A DNA stretch of 64,000 nt, from assembly GCF_009905375.1 (NCBI RefSeq), contig NC_133647.1, positions 76,140,671 through 76,204,670 on the forward strand. The letters are read 5' to 3'. Below the pieces are notes generated by a model that saw only the letters and a list, made by a program, of their open reading frames with translations, was not told the origin of the DNA and did no database searches. The translations under genes were made by a program, and so were the position numbers. Source of the DNA: Apium graveolens. Its lineage: Eukaryota > Streptophyta > Magnoliopsida > Apiales > Apiaceae. Positions 21,689-34,277 of the stretch are shown in pieces; positions within the stretch are counted from its first letter, which is position 1; each line of letters starts with the position of its first letter.

Positions 21689-24600
21689 TGTCACACCCCA
21701 AACCGATAACACAGACACTAAATAAATGTGAACCATAATTATGTTACAACTTATAAGTCCAAAAGATGATAATAATAATACGATTATAAACCCAACAAAA
21801 ATATTAACAATCCTGAGATCTTTACAAGTTCACAGTTTGGAACAGCCCTTCTAACTAATACCACAATTACATACTGGCGGATATTGCCTATATATATATA
21901 TTCTAACTGCGCCCTTAAATGGTCTTCACCCTGCCTACCGGTTGTCTTACGGGCGGTCTTCTTGGTACGAACCACGATTTCTAGCTGTAGAACAGAGTTA
22001 AATACAAGAGAATGAGCTAAAACGCTCAGCAAGTACTAACAGTTCTACTATACAGTGCATTATCTCAAAATTACGGGTTCATGAATCAAGGGGTTATATA
22101 TGCTTGTAAAAAAAATGATAATAAGAAACATGAAGTTTTAATATAAAGACATGGTGGAATCATAGTAATCGAAACATGGCATATGGAATCATGGCATTGT
22201 GGCAACATGTTATAATATAAAGGCATGGTAGAATCATAACGACCGAAACATGGCAGATGGTATCATGGCATCGGGCAATCATGTTATAAATATCAAATCA
22301 TCAAAAATCATTTTAGGACGCTACAGATTACAGCCGGTGATCAACCGCGAAGTAATCCCGAACCGCGTTGGGTTCTCAAATATAATAGGATCCCTAGGCT
22401 ATATGTGAGCCTATCAATAAGTGTGAAAAAGACTTGCATCTAGTCCAATTCACTAAGTCAAGAAAATATTTATTTTATTTTAATGTTTTATAACATGGAT
22501 GCCGGGAAAGATTTGGTATCATTTTAATGGAATTTTAACAAGAGAATTCAAGTTCACTAATGAGGTTCGCTATAGGGAATTTGGTAGAGAGTTTAGTATT
22601 CACGGTTTAATGGATAAGGAATGTTTTGAAGGTAAGTATTTAACAAGATTAAGAGTTATTAACAGAAGTATTCGAATTAAGAAATGACATGGTGATTATT
22701 ACAAATTAAGTATTCACGAAAAAGCATATAGACTTGCAACAATTATAAGCATAAGGAGGTAGTAACTTGCCTTTCAACAGTTCTAAGATTATTCGATCTT
22801 GACGGTACGAATCTTCCCCTTCGCTTTAGAACCTACACATTATATTAACCTCATTACTATTCACCCTTAAACACCTTATAAGCCTATAAACTCCTAGACT
22901 AACTTTAACTCTTATCATAACTACTATTACGCAAGAACTTATAATTACAAGAATACACATAACTTAATCATATGCAATTTAAGTAATCCACATAGTCACA
23001 TAATCATATAATGGCATGACATATACGACTAGTTATTTATACTATAATATCACCTAAATACCTAAACACATAAGAAAGTAACACATAAGAACTATTATTG
23101 AACTTAAATTAAACCTAAATATGATATGCAACACTCGGAATCTTAACCTCTAAGTCCCAAATACAACGAATACCACTAAAGTTTTCCTAAGACCACTCGA
23201 AGAGTGCTCTCAGGTGCCTTGGTGGAAATGGGGTGTCTCCACCTTGGGCCTTCACTCCAAACCACTTCCTACAGGTTGTTAAGAATCTAAAACATCTTCT
23301 AAAGTTAGTGAGACTCAAAGGCCTCACTCCTATAGGCTTACAAAAATTAATACTCACACTAAGGTTCCTGCTAGCACCAGTTTGCACGTCCTGTGCTCCT
23401 TGGCCGAAATCTCAATTTCTATATGGGGCCTTCTAATAAAACCAATTCCCATGGATTCTTAAGACCTAAACCTAACTCTCAGACTTGGTTTCAGGCCAAT
23501 GCCTCACCTGGGCTTCTCTAGGCCTCTGCTGAAAGTTGACGCTGTCCAGCCTCCCTCGAATTCATTCTGCCCTATTTTCACTCACATAAAAATCACTTTT
23601 CTCACTCAATTATTAATTCTAATGGTTGGTTAAACATCCTAAGTATGCATTATACTTATTTAAGCCAAGGCCCCGTGAAGGCCTAGCTCATAGCATGGTT
23701 ATAATCGAACAAAGTTCAATCTTACGCAGTCTTGCCCTGTTCTGAGTTACTCTCAGAAATGTGTGTGTGCACCTACCTAATTGCAAGTTTTTCAACAAAT
23801 CAAAGCCACTGGACTCAATTACAACTCAAATCCTAACTCAAGTTAACTCGGACCTAGCAAGGCCTTACCAAAACTCACCTAAAACAGCCTATACTTATGG
23901 TGAAAAATTCTGCTACATAGTGCCTAGTGTACCTGCTTCCACCTTAACTACCATTTCAACACCAAAACCAACATGCAAGCCAATAAATATATCCTACAGT
24001 GTACACAACCCTATTAAATATCATTTTATGGAAAAATACGAGCATAAACCTAGCCATATAATCCATTTACCAAAGCAAAACAGAGAGCATAACAGAGCAG
24101 ATTTTACTTATGCATTTTTTTAGCCAAATTTCGAACTAAACATACATGGTATCAACTTGATGGCTACTTGATTTTATCATGACTTATCAAGGCACATAGC
24201 ATACCAGAATTTTAGAGAAAAAACCGAGGCATGCATTGCATAAAAACTCAAATTTAAGTCACATAGCACATTTATCCGAAATACTACTTATTCTACAACA
24301 TGCAAGTATAAACTTCAACTTTTAACGTAAAAATCATGGCATGCAAGGATGAAAACTTTGTAAAATACATCTTATAAGATCATAAGTTCTTTAAAAGTCA
24401 CATGCAAAGTCTCTTTCTTTTTGAAAACAAATAAAACTAACACACAAACCACAAAATTCATTCGGCTCCTTGGGAGTCATTGCCGAATGCTTGATGCCAA
24501 GATCATGGCTTGAAAAAGGAAGCAAAACACTTCATCAAGACCATCTCTTGCTCAAGTTTTATGTGACATATTGAGTTCAACTCTAGATTCACATGAATCA

Positions 24601-25607
24601 AAGTTAAACCCTTGGCTTTAGCCACATGCAACTAAGAAACTAACCTTAAATGATGAGATGGAACCAAATATAGTTGACCCTTGCTTAGAGATGTTGAAAG
24701 GTGTAAGAAAATGGATAAACTGAGGAAGAAAACTGAGAGGGGTGGGGGAAGTTTTGGTGCGGCCGAGAGGGGGTAGGGAGAGGAGAGAGTGGAGTGATGT
24801 GTTGGTGAAGAAAATGAGGTGAAATGAGTGTTTAGTCTAGCTTTTGTATCATTCAAATGGTAGTGGTTTTTACTTTTTACCATTCTATCCTTCACCCACT
24901 AATAGCAAGATTTTACATGCAAGGTTTTATAGGTCATTTAGTTGGTCAAATGGAGTTAGTGGAGGGTGAAAGGTCGGTCTTACCCTTGATCTCTATTTGG
25001 GTGGAATTTGCATGCAAGAGCACACTTGTAATTCAATACTATTAAAAGTATAATTAAAAAAAATGTGATTTAGTAATTAAAATATAAATCCATAAATCAC
25101 AAAATTAATACCATAAATACTATGAGATTTTAGAAGTTTAATAAAATTGTTTTCAAAAATTTCGGACAAAAAGAATTTATATTAAAAATAGTTTTTCTAA
25201 AATTATCATACTAATAAATCTTGAAAAATATAATTAACACATTGAAAATCACACAGGAAATTGCAAATAAATTGACTCTACTCCACAATATTAGAATATA
25301 ATTTATCCGTCTATTCGCAACTTATTCAAATATCACTAAATAACGAGAATCTTAATTATTACTTAATTATGTGGTCGCAACTATTCAAATATTATCAAAT
25401 CGCACTACTTATTTAATTGCGTAACGAAAATCTTAGTTGCATACAAAAGCTATAAGCTTAAAAAAATTCCAGCAACATTCGTAATGCCACACGACAAAAT
25501 TATACGCAATGTATAACGAATCCGCATAGTCGGCCTTATAACATAGAATATTTATGAATAAATACATCGCACTTATTAAATAGCTCAAATATATACTGGT
25601 TCTCACA
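21689..25607 (-). repeat. C 3' LTR (3919 bp)
   Basis: Plus-strand limits TGTCACACCC...TTCTCACA; next to a purine tract. Contains the H3-tail-like frame near one end (21784-21975) and a CT-rich leader-like stretch at about 24640-24800 (minus), with CTCTCGGCC as in T1. Open frames over the CT-rich stretch are not genes. Confidence 0.9.
21784..21975 (-). CDS. LTR-internal ORF with histone H3-tail-like N-terminus (element C)
   Basis: Minus strand frame containing VVRTKKTARKTTGRQ. Against the H3 tail ARTKQTARKSTG, 9 of 12 residues agree (R2, T3, K4, T6, A7, R8, K9, T11, G12). The codon at the Met position is GTG in an ATCGTGG context, where T1 has GATGG, so the original start may be lost; an in-frame ATG at 22032 would add 19 unrelated residues. 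The tail after the H3-like part (GEDHLRAQLEYIYIGNIRQYV) differs from T1. The block lies at the same relative place as in T1, near the LTR 3' end and after a GCTGAGC...AGCTCATTCT segment. The matching part of the other C LTR is off-window. Confidence 0.5.
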   Translation of the reverse strand: MVRTKKTARKTTGRQGEDHLRAQLEYIYIGNIRQYVIVVLVRRAVPNCELVKISGLLIFLLGL

Positions 25608-25621
25608 TCTTCTCCCCCTTA
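25608..25621 (-). other. C polypurine tract
   Basis: Minus strand AAGGGGGAGAAGA directly before the 3' LTR. Confidence 0.85.
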
Positions 25622-25641
25622 AAGGTTTCTGTCCTCAGAAT

Positions 25642-28600
25642 CTAGGAGAATAGTTGAGGATACCAGTTCCGTATTTCAGGTTCTAACTCCCATGTTGCTT
25701 CTTCGACTTTAGTATTCCTCCATAATACTTTCACCAAACTCACTGATTTATTTCTAAGAATTCTCTCTTGTCGATCCAGTATCTGCATGGGTTGCTCTTC
25801 ATATGATAAATTGGCTTGAATTTCCACTGGCTCAATCTCTATGACATGATTGGCATCCGGATTATACTTCTTTAGAAATGAGATATGAAATACATTATGC
25901 ATGTGCTGAAATTGTGGCCGCAAGGCTAGCTCATAAGCAACTTTCCCTACTTGGTTCAAGGTTTTGAAAGGTCCGATGTATCTTGGAGCTAATTTCCCTT
26001 TCTTATCGAATCGGGTCAAACCCTTCCATGGTGATACTTTTAGCAATACAGCTTCCCAATTTCGAATTTCACATCTTTTCGGGCGGGGTCCGCGTATTTC
26101 CTTTGTCTATCCTGAGCAGCAACGAGTCTCTTCTTGATCACAGTGATGGTGTCCTTCATTTCCTGAATCAATTCGGGTCCAAAAATCTTTCCTTCCCTAA
26201 CTTCATCCCAACTTGTCGGTGTTCTACACTTTTGCCCATATAAAGCTTTGTATGGTGGCATGCCAATACTTGAATGGTAACTGTTGTTATATGAGAATTC
26301 TACGAATGGTAGATGGTCGTCCCAACTTCCTGAGAAATTAATTGCACAGCTTCGCAACATATCTTTGATGGTTTGGATTGTTCGTTTGCTTTGGCCATCA
26401 GTTTGTGGATGGTATGCTGTACTAATGTTTAATTTCGTTCCGAGATTTCCTTGTAATTTTTTTAAGAATCTTGAATTGAATCGCGGGTCTCGATCCGCAA
26501 CTATCGATATTGGTACACCATGGCGTAACACGATTTCGCGAACATACATATGAACTAGTCTGTCTAACGAAGACTTCTCATTGATTGGAAGAAAATATGC
26601 CGACTTCGTAAGGCAGTAAACTATCACCCAAATTGCGTCGTGTTCAGATCGTGTTCACAGTAAACCCACTACAAAATCCATGGCAATATTTTTCCACTTT
26701 CATTCTGGAATCTTCAATGGTTGAATTAAACCACCTGGTTTATGATGTTTTGCTTTCACTCTTTGGTATGTGTCACATTTTGAAACCCATTATACAATCT
26801 CTCTTTTCATGTTCGGCCACCAAAAACTCTTCTACAAATCATGGTACATTTTGGTACTTCCCGGGTGAATCGAAAATCTTGAGTTGTGTGCTTCTTGCAA
26901 AATATCCTTCTTCAATTCAGTCATATTTGGAATCCAAATTCTTGTCGAAAATCTCAACACACCTTGTTCGTCTTTTTATGTACATATCTCTTCTCCTGTC
27001 AACTGACTATTCTCTTGAGTGGTTACTTCATCTTGGCATTTATTTATCCTCTCTAGTAGTGTTGGTTGAAAAGTAATGGCACAACACATTTCTTCCGCTC
27101 CTCCATGATCACAAAGCTCTAATTGGAATTTTTTAACTTTATCAGATAATTCCTTCGGCATTGTTATCATACCTAGCTTTTCCTTCCTACTCAATGCATC
27201 TGCTACCACGTTGGCCTTTCCCGTATGATATTGTATCGAACAATCGTAGTCTTTGATCAATTCCAACCATCGGCATTGTCTCATATTTAGCTCCTTCTGA
27301 GTAAAGAGGTACTTCAGACTTTTGTGATCTGTGTATATCTCGCACTTTTCCCCATATAAGTAGTGCCTCCATAGTTTCAAAGCAAACACTATCGCAGCTA
27401 ATTCTAAGTCATGAGTCGGGTACTTCTGATCATGTGGTTTAAGTTGTCTTGAGGCATACGATATCACCTACCCGTGTTGCATCAATACGCATCCAAGTCC
27501 TTTATAAGAGGCATCACTGTATATCACAAAATCTCCCTTGTCATCTGGTAATGCTAAAACCGGAGCAGTTACCAGTCATTTCTTCAATTCTTGAAAACTA
27601 TTATCACACTTCTCCGTCCATTCAAACTTCTCATTCTTCTTTATCAATTTGGTCAGTGGTACGGCAATCTTCGAAAAATCCTTTACAAATCATCTATAGT
27701 ATCCTGCCAGTCCCATAAAACTTCTCACTTCTGTTGGCATCTTCGGTCTCTCCCAATTCATCGATGCCTCAATCTTTTCAGGGTCTACTCTAATTCCCTT
27801 ACTTCCAACAATATGTCCAAGAAATCTTACTTCAGTTAAGCAAAACTCACATTTCGAGAACTTGGCATACAATCTCTCCTTTCGCAATACTTCCAAAGCT
27901 ACTCTTAGATGCTCCGCCTGATCAACTTCTGTCTTTGAATATACTAATGTCATCGATGAAAACTATGACAAACTTGTCCAAGTACTCCTTAAATACACGA
28001 TTCATTAAATCCATGAAAGCAGCTGGTGAATTCGTCAACACAAAAGCCATAACGAGAAATTCGTAATGTCCATATCTTGATCAAAAAGCTATTTTCGGTA
28101 TGTCTTCAGACTTAATCTTCAATTGGTGGTATCCCGATCGCAGATCAATCTTTGAAAAATAAGAGGCTCCTTTGAGTTGGTCAAACAGATCGTCAATCCT
28201 AGGCAAAGGGTATTTATTCTTAATCGTCAACTTATTCAATTCTCGATAATCTATACAAAGTCTCATGCTCCCGTCCTTTATCTTCACAAACAAAACTGGC
28301 GCGCCCCACGGTGAAATACTTTGTCTTATAAATCCCTTGTCTAGTAGTTCTTCTATTTGCTTTGCTAATTCCTTCATCTCCGTTGGTGCCATCCTATATG
28401 GAACTTTCGAAACAGGTTCGGTGCCGGGTGCAAGATCTATTGTAAATTCAATTTATCGGTCCGGGGGTAAGCCAGGAAGCTCTTCAGGAAAAACGTCTAG
28501 AAAATCTCTCACTACTGGAATGTCTTCCGGATTAGAAACTTCTCTACTCTTGTCGACTACATACGCCAAATACGCTTCGCATCCTTTCCGAATCAATTTC

Positions 28601-29016
28601 TTTGCTTGCATCGAGGTGAGAAATGTTTGAGTTTGCCTTTGGACCTTGAATGTCACTTTCTTACCTTGCGATGAACTTAATACTATCCTTTTATCCTTAC
28701 AATCTATTTTAGTACCGAAACTTGTCAGCCTATCCATCCCTAAGATCACGTCAAATTCGCCTAATTGGAAAGGAATAAGGTTCGCAGGAAAAACGTGTTC
28801 GGCTTTCTCTATTGCATAGTGAGGGCAAATATGATTTACAGATACTCTATCTTGATCAGCTAAGATAATGGATAAAGTTTCATGCATTAATTGGGTTTCA
28901 CAATTCAACTTATCAACAAAAGACTTCGAAATAATTGATCTGATGGCTCCTGAATTAATCAGTACTTTAGCACTAGCGGCATTCACATAAAGCGTACCTG
29001 ACACCACATCTGATCT
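25642..29016 (-). pseudogene. pol: C pol: protease, RT, RNase H, integrase, chromodomain-like tail
   Basis: Readable nearly end to end. Protease reads NSGA instead of DSGA (catalytic Asp to Asn). RT keeps FIDDI, but a loss of about two bases follows near 27946. RNase H has [10 protein letters not shown]. The integrase zinc region has one Cys replaced (CDTYQ). The integrase core keeps VADRDPRF but reads GQSKRT where T1 has GQSERT, so the catalytic Glu is Lys. A one-base loss near 26048 precedes the chromodomain-like VLWRNTKVEEATWELE. In-frame stops include 28453, 28081, 27690, 26976 and several in the integrase N-terminal region. Many fit CGA, CAA or TGG changed by one transition; a few (GAA or AAG to stop) do not. 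Confidence 0.92.
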
Positions 29017-29720
29017 TTAAATCGCATCCTTCACGTTTATGTTGAAAGTTCTCGCTTGAGCTGGATAAGTCAAAGCTGGATGATTTGAAGATGATGCTAT
29101 CTGAGGTTGATTGAAAGACATTGGGAATGATGAGGCTGGTATAGGAGCTGCTTGATTCACAGGGTAAGGTACAGTGGTCATTTGCAGCAATTGATTGATA
29201 CCCACTCATTTGCACTCTCGTGCCACATGTCCTGCTTTCCCACACTTATAAAATGTGATGTTGGCCTTCTGATTCTTACATTCATGAGAATAATGGCCCT
29301 TTGTATAACACTTGAAACAAACTACATTCGCCTTATTACAGATTCCCGTATGTTGCCTATTACAAATCTTACATTTTGGAACTGATCCTTGCGGGGGTTT
29401 ATGTCCACTAGTTAACTGAGATCTCTTTTCTTGTGATTTATTCCCAAATTCTTTCTTCTTAAAGTTCACAGGTCCACTATGAGGTTTAAACCTTTGATTA
29501 GTTCTTTGATTCTGGCCCTTGTAACTTGAGCCTTCTCCTCCCGATTAAAATCTTCTTTTCTTGTTGCCTTTCTCCTTTTGATTTTGCTTACTCTCGCCTT
29601 CAATTACCATCGCCTTCTAAACCACTTCAGCATAAGTAGTCAACTCAAAAGCTGCCACATGACTCCTTAACCAAGGCTTCAATCCCTGTGCATAACTGAA
29701 TTTAACATGGTTCAAGTGGA
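29017..29720 (-). pseudogene. gag: C gag, C-terminal part with zinc knuckles
   Basis: Begins abruptly inside the gag core (YAQGLKPWLRSHVAAFELTTYAEVV, equivalent to the T1 GLKPWIQNRVAILELTDYA segment). A basic region follows, then knuckle CFKCYTKGHYSHEC, a second knuckle whose first Cys is Tyr (FYKCGKAGHVAREC), and a Pro/Ala/Ser-rich linker leading in frame into protease. In-frame stops near 29625, 29545, 29206 and 29017. The gag N-terminus is missing; the sequence upstream is unrelated, so a deletion or replacement ends near 29720. Confidence 0.85.
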
Positions 29721-29863
29721 AAGGTACGAATCAAAAGGTACAAATACGAATACAGATCTGAATTAAAACAGTACGAGAGTCTAGAAACGGAAACAAATAA
29801 CATGGTAAATAAAAGGAACAGCCTAATCCAAGCAACTAAAGGTCAAGTCCCCTAGAACTTGTC

Positions 29864-30262
29864 CTAAGCCTCCTCCTCGGACTCCCCCTCGGGTTGCTCC
29901 TCAGACTCCTCCTCATTGGTCCTTGCGATATTAGGGGTAGTGTCCTCACGTAGCATCTTGACCACGCTTCCAACCTAATCCACTATCGTCTGCACAGTAA
30001 TCTGACTGGTCCGGTCGCGATGCACGGGCTTCTCCTCCAATCTCGATGTGGCCACCTGGATCAGTGACTCGAGCCTCAAAATGGTTCTCGCCATAGGTCC
30101 GTTACCCATCACCTGCTTACTTGCATAGAGGTCTTCAAAACGTTCCATCAGCCTGACATACTTTCCTTGGAGAAAGTCATGATGCATCCTTAAGTCAGCA
30201 TAGACAGAGAAAGCAATTGTGTCACTCAGCGGAATCGAAGATGATGAGTGCGCACGTTGCTG
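29864..30262 (-). pseudogene. Open frame upstream of C gag, acidic C-terminus, unknown
   Basis: A frame of about 130 codons with one TAG (29975), lying between the PBS and the gag remnant. The first half is mixed helical (MHHDFLQGKYVRLMERFEDLYASK); the end is strongly acidic (NEEESEEQPEGESEEEA). It might be a diverged gag N-terminal region, since T1 gag also has an acidic segment, or a separate leader-encoded protein. I do not recognise it. Confidence 0.4.
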
Positions 30263-30393
30263 TCAAGTAATCGATATATATACAAAGGTTAGATATTGTT
30301 TACTCGAATATCGCGTATTAGTACTCCCGATATTAAATTATATACTCACACTTCCTATAGTCCTAATTGGGTTGTCCAGGGACTCTAAACCTA

Positions 30394-30406
30394 GGTTCTG
30401 ATACCA
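30394..30406 (-). other. C primer binding site
   Basis: Minus strand TGGTATCAGAACC, four bases from the LTR end; one mismatch to the usual TGGTATCAGAGCC. Confidence 0.85.
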
Positions 30407-30410
30407 ACTC

Positions 30411-30647
30411 TGTCACACCCCAAACCGATAACACACACACTAAATAAATGTGATCCATTATTATATTACAACTTATAAGTCCAAAAGATGATAATAATAA
30501 TACGATTACAAACTCAAGCAAAATATTAACAATCCCGAGATCTTTACAAGTTCAGAGTTTGGAACAGCCCTTCTAACTAGTACCACAATTACATACTGGC
30601 GGATATTGCCTATAAATATTCTACCTGCGCCCTCAAATGGTCTTCAC
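30411..30647 (-). repeat. C 5' LTR fragment
   Basis: Aligns with 21689-21926 and stops where TGTAATATCCGGG (element E) begins. The five bases before E are TTCAC, the expected target duplication of E. Confidence 0.88.
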
Positions 30648-32984
30648 TGTAATATCCGGGATATATCGTGTAATTATTTTCACTAATAAATAATTAGTAT
30701 GTATGTTCAGTATCTATTCTGTGAATTATTTGTTAAGTGTTATATGTGTTGGGATGTTTAAAAATAATATTAATTGAGTATTTTAATTTTTATATGTCCA
30801 AAATAAAATATAAATAATTATCATATCTTCCTATTTATTTTTATATTGATTTATGATTTTATAGGAAATATATGGATTTTATAAAATCTTTTTCCAAGTA
30901 TTTAAAAATTATTTTATACAATCGGGAACCAACCGACGTCATCCGTTTTTACGTTTTTATAACCCGAAACTTTTCCGAAAATCCTTCCTAACCGAATTAC
31001 AATATTCCGAGTATTTTCCATGTTTCGAGTTTTTCGATCCGGCGTATGGTTTGTCCAGTGCGGGTCTCGGCGCAATATTTTCGATATAAGATTCGTTTCG
31101 GTAAATCAATAAAACTCGTCTTTTTGATAAATGGGATCTTTTCATTAAACTATTATAATTATCACCTCGTAATACGTGTAACCCGGCACTGAGACCAAGA
31201 CCGCAGTACAAATTGTACAGGTTTGGATAATTATCCCAACACTGGTACCGTTTTGGATCTGTTTTTACAAATAAATGTAATATTTTATATCGGGTATGAT
31301 CCAACGGGGTACCAATATTCCGTAAATATAAATAGCCTTTACCGTATTTTATTTTGTAAAGAAAATCATTTGCAAACAGTTAAATAGATAATTATCCAGA
31401 GAAACGAACCGTGTTCTTCGCAATCAAACGAGGATTTGAGGACGTTATTGGGATCCAACCGAGGCATATGAATAATCAACGCGAAGCTCTCGATGAGACG
31501 ATTGTTTTCATATCAAAATTTTTGAATAAGGTTATTTATTTTTCAATTTTGTATTTTTTCTGTTTATTTTTTGATTTAAAATTAATCCGGACTTTGATTT
31601 AGAAGGATTATTGGACTGTGTTGATGATTGCTTATCATTCCTGAGATCCTGAGGAGTAATTTGGTATATAAATTTGTTGGTTTTGATTAAGATTGCATGG
31701 GGTTCGAGTATTGGGTTTCTATTAAAATTTTAATTCGAATTTCTGTTCTTGATTATGGTTTTTGATTGTTAACTTGCCTGGGTTAGATTATAATCATCCT
31801 AAGCTTTATTTTGATAGTTAAATCAGTGAGTTTGGTTGAGAAATAAAGAAAAATGACTGATTGGCCGGAGAAAAGTTGAAGGTCGCCGGATTTAGTATTG
31901 TTTAGGCCGGAATCTGTGATAGGAAGCTTGTTTGTGTTGAATCTTGTATTACCTGAGTTGCTACGACTGCAAGGAACGGATAAGGATTAGAAAACGGAGG
32001 AAAACGAGTGGTTTTGACACAAATCGGAGGGCCACCGGAATCCGGTGTAGCCGCCGGAATCTGGGGAATTCCCAAAAACCGGTCGGCATTCCACCCGGCC
32101 CGGTTTGTGTTCATCACGACCCGGTTCTCAAACCCGTGTTTGTTTCATTTCCCCCCAATTCCATTATCCAAATCTTTATCTGCAATTTCTTTTTAGAAAT
32201 AATTCAAAATTCATTATTTAATTCCTAAAATTCATTTTTAATTCCTAAAATCATTACTTTAATTTTAAAATTCATTTTTAATTCAAAAATAAATCTGATT
32301 TATTTTATTAATTGATTTTAATTAGTTTTTAATTATTTTAATTAGTCAATTAATTTAATATTAATTGATTAATTAACTTAATTAACTTAATTAATTATTA
32401 GTTGATTTTAATTGATTTAATAAATAGATTTAAATATTTTTAAATGATTTAAAAATTCCGAAAAATAGTTTCGAGCTTTAAAATATTATTTTGAATTATT
32501 TTCAAGTCTCGGAAAATATTATAAAAATTATTTTGAAGCCAGATTTGGCTAACCGAACCCGGTTTATTATTTTAAAATTGATCCAACGACCCGTTTTAAT
32601 TCTGAAAAATGTTTTAAAAATCATATTATACACCTGAAAGACTGTTTATGGCCTGGGACTTCCTTATAAATGAAATCTCATTGATTGTTTGACGTGCTCT
32701 GTGCTATATGTGACTTATTTATTTGATTGTCGGTCTATGTGATCAGTATTTACTTGTTCTAGTATAACTTTTAATCCGTAAATTGGATTTGGGTAAAATG
32801 AAGGGTAAATGAAACCTTATGACGTCCATGTGATAATTGGAATAATGTGAGATGAATATTGATAGATATTTATGATTCCTAGCAGAGTAAGCAATGCGTA
32901 GGAAAGGGAAGCATGTGATCAGAAAATAGAATCGAGGCATAGGAAAAGTAGATGAGTGGTTGTTGAAGAGAGTCATTTGACGAG
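30648..32984 (+). repeat. E 5' LTR, first part
   Basis: Begins TGTAATATCC. AT-rich with a GC-richer patch (31860-32150, several GCCGG words). Candidate TATA box at 31327. No gene: the open frames near 31944-32228 are short and overlap on both strands. Confidence 0.8.
31327..31333 (+). promoter_or_regulatory. TATA box in E LTR
   Basis: AAATATAAATAGCC; TATAAAT about 680 bp into the LTR, followed by AT-rich leader sequence. Confidence 0.5.
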
Positions 32985-33178
32985 TGTTATTCCTCAGGAA
33001 CTAACAATGAGATTTACAGAAGGGGGTTGAATGTAAATCTCAAAACTTTTTCAAGTTTTGAGCAGTTTTAAAGGCTAAGTGTTTTGATGAACAGTTGTGT
33101 GTGAATTGCTTTGAGCAGGTGCAGACAGATATATATTCAAGAAACAAATGTAAAGAACACAAAGGCTTCAAAAACTTT

Positions 33179-33204
33179 TCTGGTGGTTTTGTTGTTCCAC
33201 CAGA
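33179..33204. other. Perfect hairpin in copia B 3' LTR
   Basis: TCTGGTGG and CCACCAGA around a 10-nt loop. The same hairpin is in the 5' LTR at 45593-45618. Confidence 0.7.
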
Positions 33205-33333
33205 GATGTGTATTTCAGAAAATCTGTGATTCAAAGAATTGATCACAGCTGCGTCCTAGTACAAACTAGATGATTTTCTCTCTGGATTTTTCTAAACAGC
33301 TCTGGAAAAATTCACCAACTAATTACTAGCTGC

Positions 33334-33358
33334 AACTTGGTTTATATATCACCAAGTT
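33334..33358 (-). promoter_or_regulatory. TATA box inside an inverted repeat (copia B 3' LTR)
   Basis: AACTTGGT and ACCAAGTT enclose TTATATATC; read on the minus strand, GATATATAA is the TATA box. Same in the 5' LTR at 45748-45772. Confidence 0.6.
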
Positions 33359-34033
33359 TACAAGTGAAGATAAAAGTACAAATACAATTAAAAAGGTTCT
33401 TCACATGTTTCTTCTTCATTTCTCTATCCAATGCAATCTAGGATAATCTGTGAATCTTTGAATACTTCCTTGTTTGCACCAGAATAGAAATGCTGCATTT
33501 TCTTGATTCCTCCAAGAGGCTACCACATTCCAATTATCTCTGTCAACCCATGTGCCTATGTCATCTTATGAATTGTCACTGTCAACTGCTATTGAACTGA
33601 GCATCCATTGAAGCTTTCATCCGTTGATGGCTTTATCCGTTGATGCTTTATCAGTTGAAGCTTTATCCGTTGATGCACGCATCCGTTGATGGGTGTTATC
33701 CGTTGAAGCTTTAGAGACATCCGTTGAAGGCCTTTAATTTATCAGTTGATACTACTTCATTTATACAAAATTACAAGGCATGAAATATTTACAATGATTC
33801 GTCCTATTTGCATATCCAGTAGTAGTCAACATGACTTATAATTTCCCACAACATCTAAGAATTATAACTTAAATACAAACTGAAATGTGCTACAATACTA
33901 AACTTATTTCTAAGTAAAGCTACTCCATCAACGGATAGCCAGAATGGTCTTATCCGTTGAGGCTACAAACACTAGATTTCTACTTAAATGTTTTGTTTAA
34001 CTTATCATCAAACTAATACACATATTCCTAACA

Positions 34034-34044
34034 ATCTCCCCCTA
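34034..34044 (-). other. Copia B polypurine tract
   Basis: Minus strand AGGGGGAGAT immediately before the 3' LTR. Confidence 0.85.
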
Positions 34045-34277
34045 TTTATGTCTACTAGAATTATAGGCATAAATTTGGGTTTAACTTGATGATAACAAAA
34101 CACTTAACAAATATATGAACTGAAATCAAGTAGAAATTCAATAGTGCTGCAAAAGTGTATGTACTGAGATAGAATTAAAGAATTACATTATTTCCAAGGA
34201 TGCTCCTTTAGGCTGAGCAAATTATTTTATTTTCCTTTGATCCCTTGTTTTCTTCCCTAGCCTCCTGTCATTTTCCT

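Larger units (their letters stand above)
21689..30647 (-). mobile_element. C: Ty3/gypsy Tekay-type element, 5' LTR interrupted
   Basis: Antisense. 3' LTR 21689-25607, purine tract, pol 25642-29016, gag remnant 29017-29720, a separate acidic frame, PBS 30394-30406 and the first 237 bp of the 5' LTR (30411-30647), where element E is inserted. The two LTR segments match closely from TGTCACACCCC onward. The copy is heavily mutated. Confidence 0.92.
32985..34033 (-). repeat. Copia B 3' LTR (1049 bp)
   Basis: Plus-strand limits TGTTATTCC...CCTAACA. Contains a hairpin (33179-33204), a TATA box in an inverted repeat (33334-33358) and a cluster of TCCGTTGA words (33600-33730, plus 33930 and 33955). 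It is 55 bp shorter than the 5' LTR, mostly through fewer motif copies. Confidence 0.95.

Noticed and set aside
24632..24895. 87-codon Ser/Leu/Pro frame in the C LTR
   Set aside because: Produced by a CT-rich untranslated stretch; no start context or similarity.
31944..32228. Overlapping frames on both strands in the GC-richer part of E LTR
   Set aside because: Short, mutually overlapping, no motif; base composition alone explains them.
33040..33246. 68-codon frame present in both copia B LTRs
   Set aside because: Its presence in both is explained by LTR duplication at insertion; composition is not protein-like.
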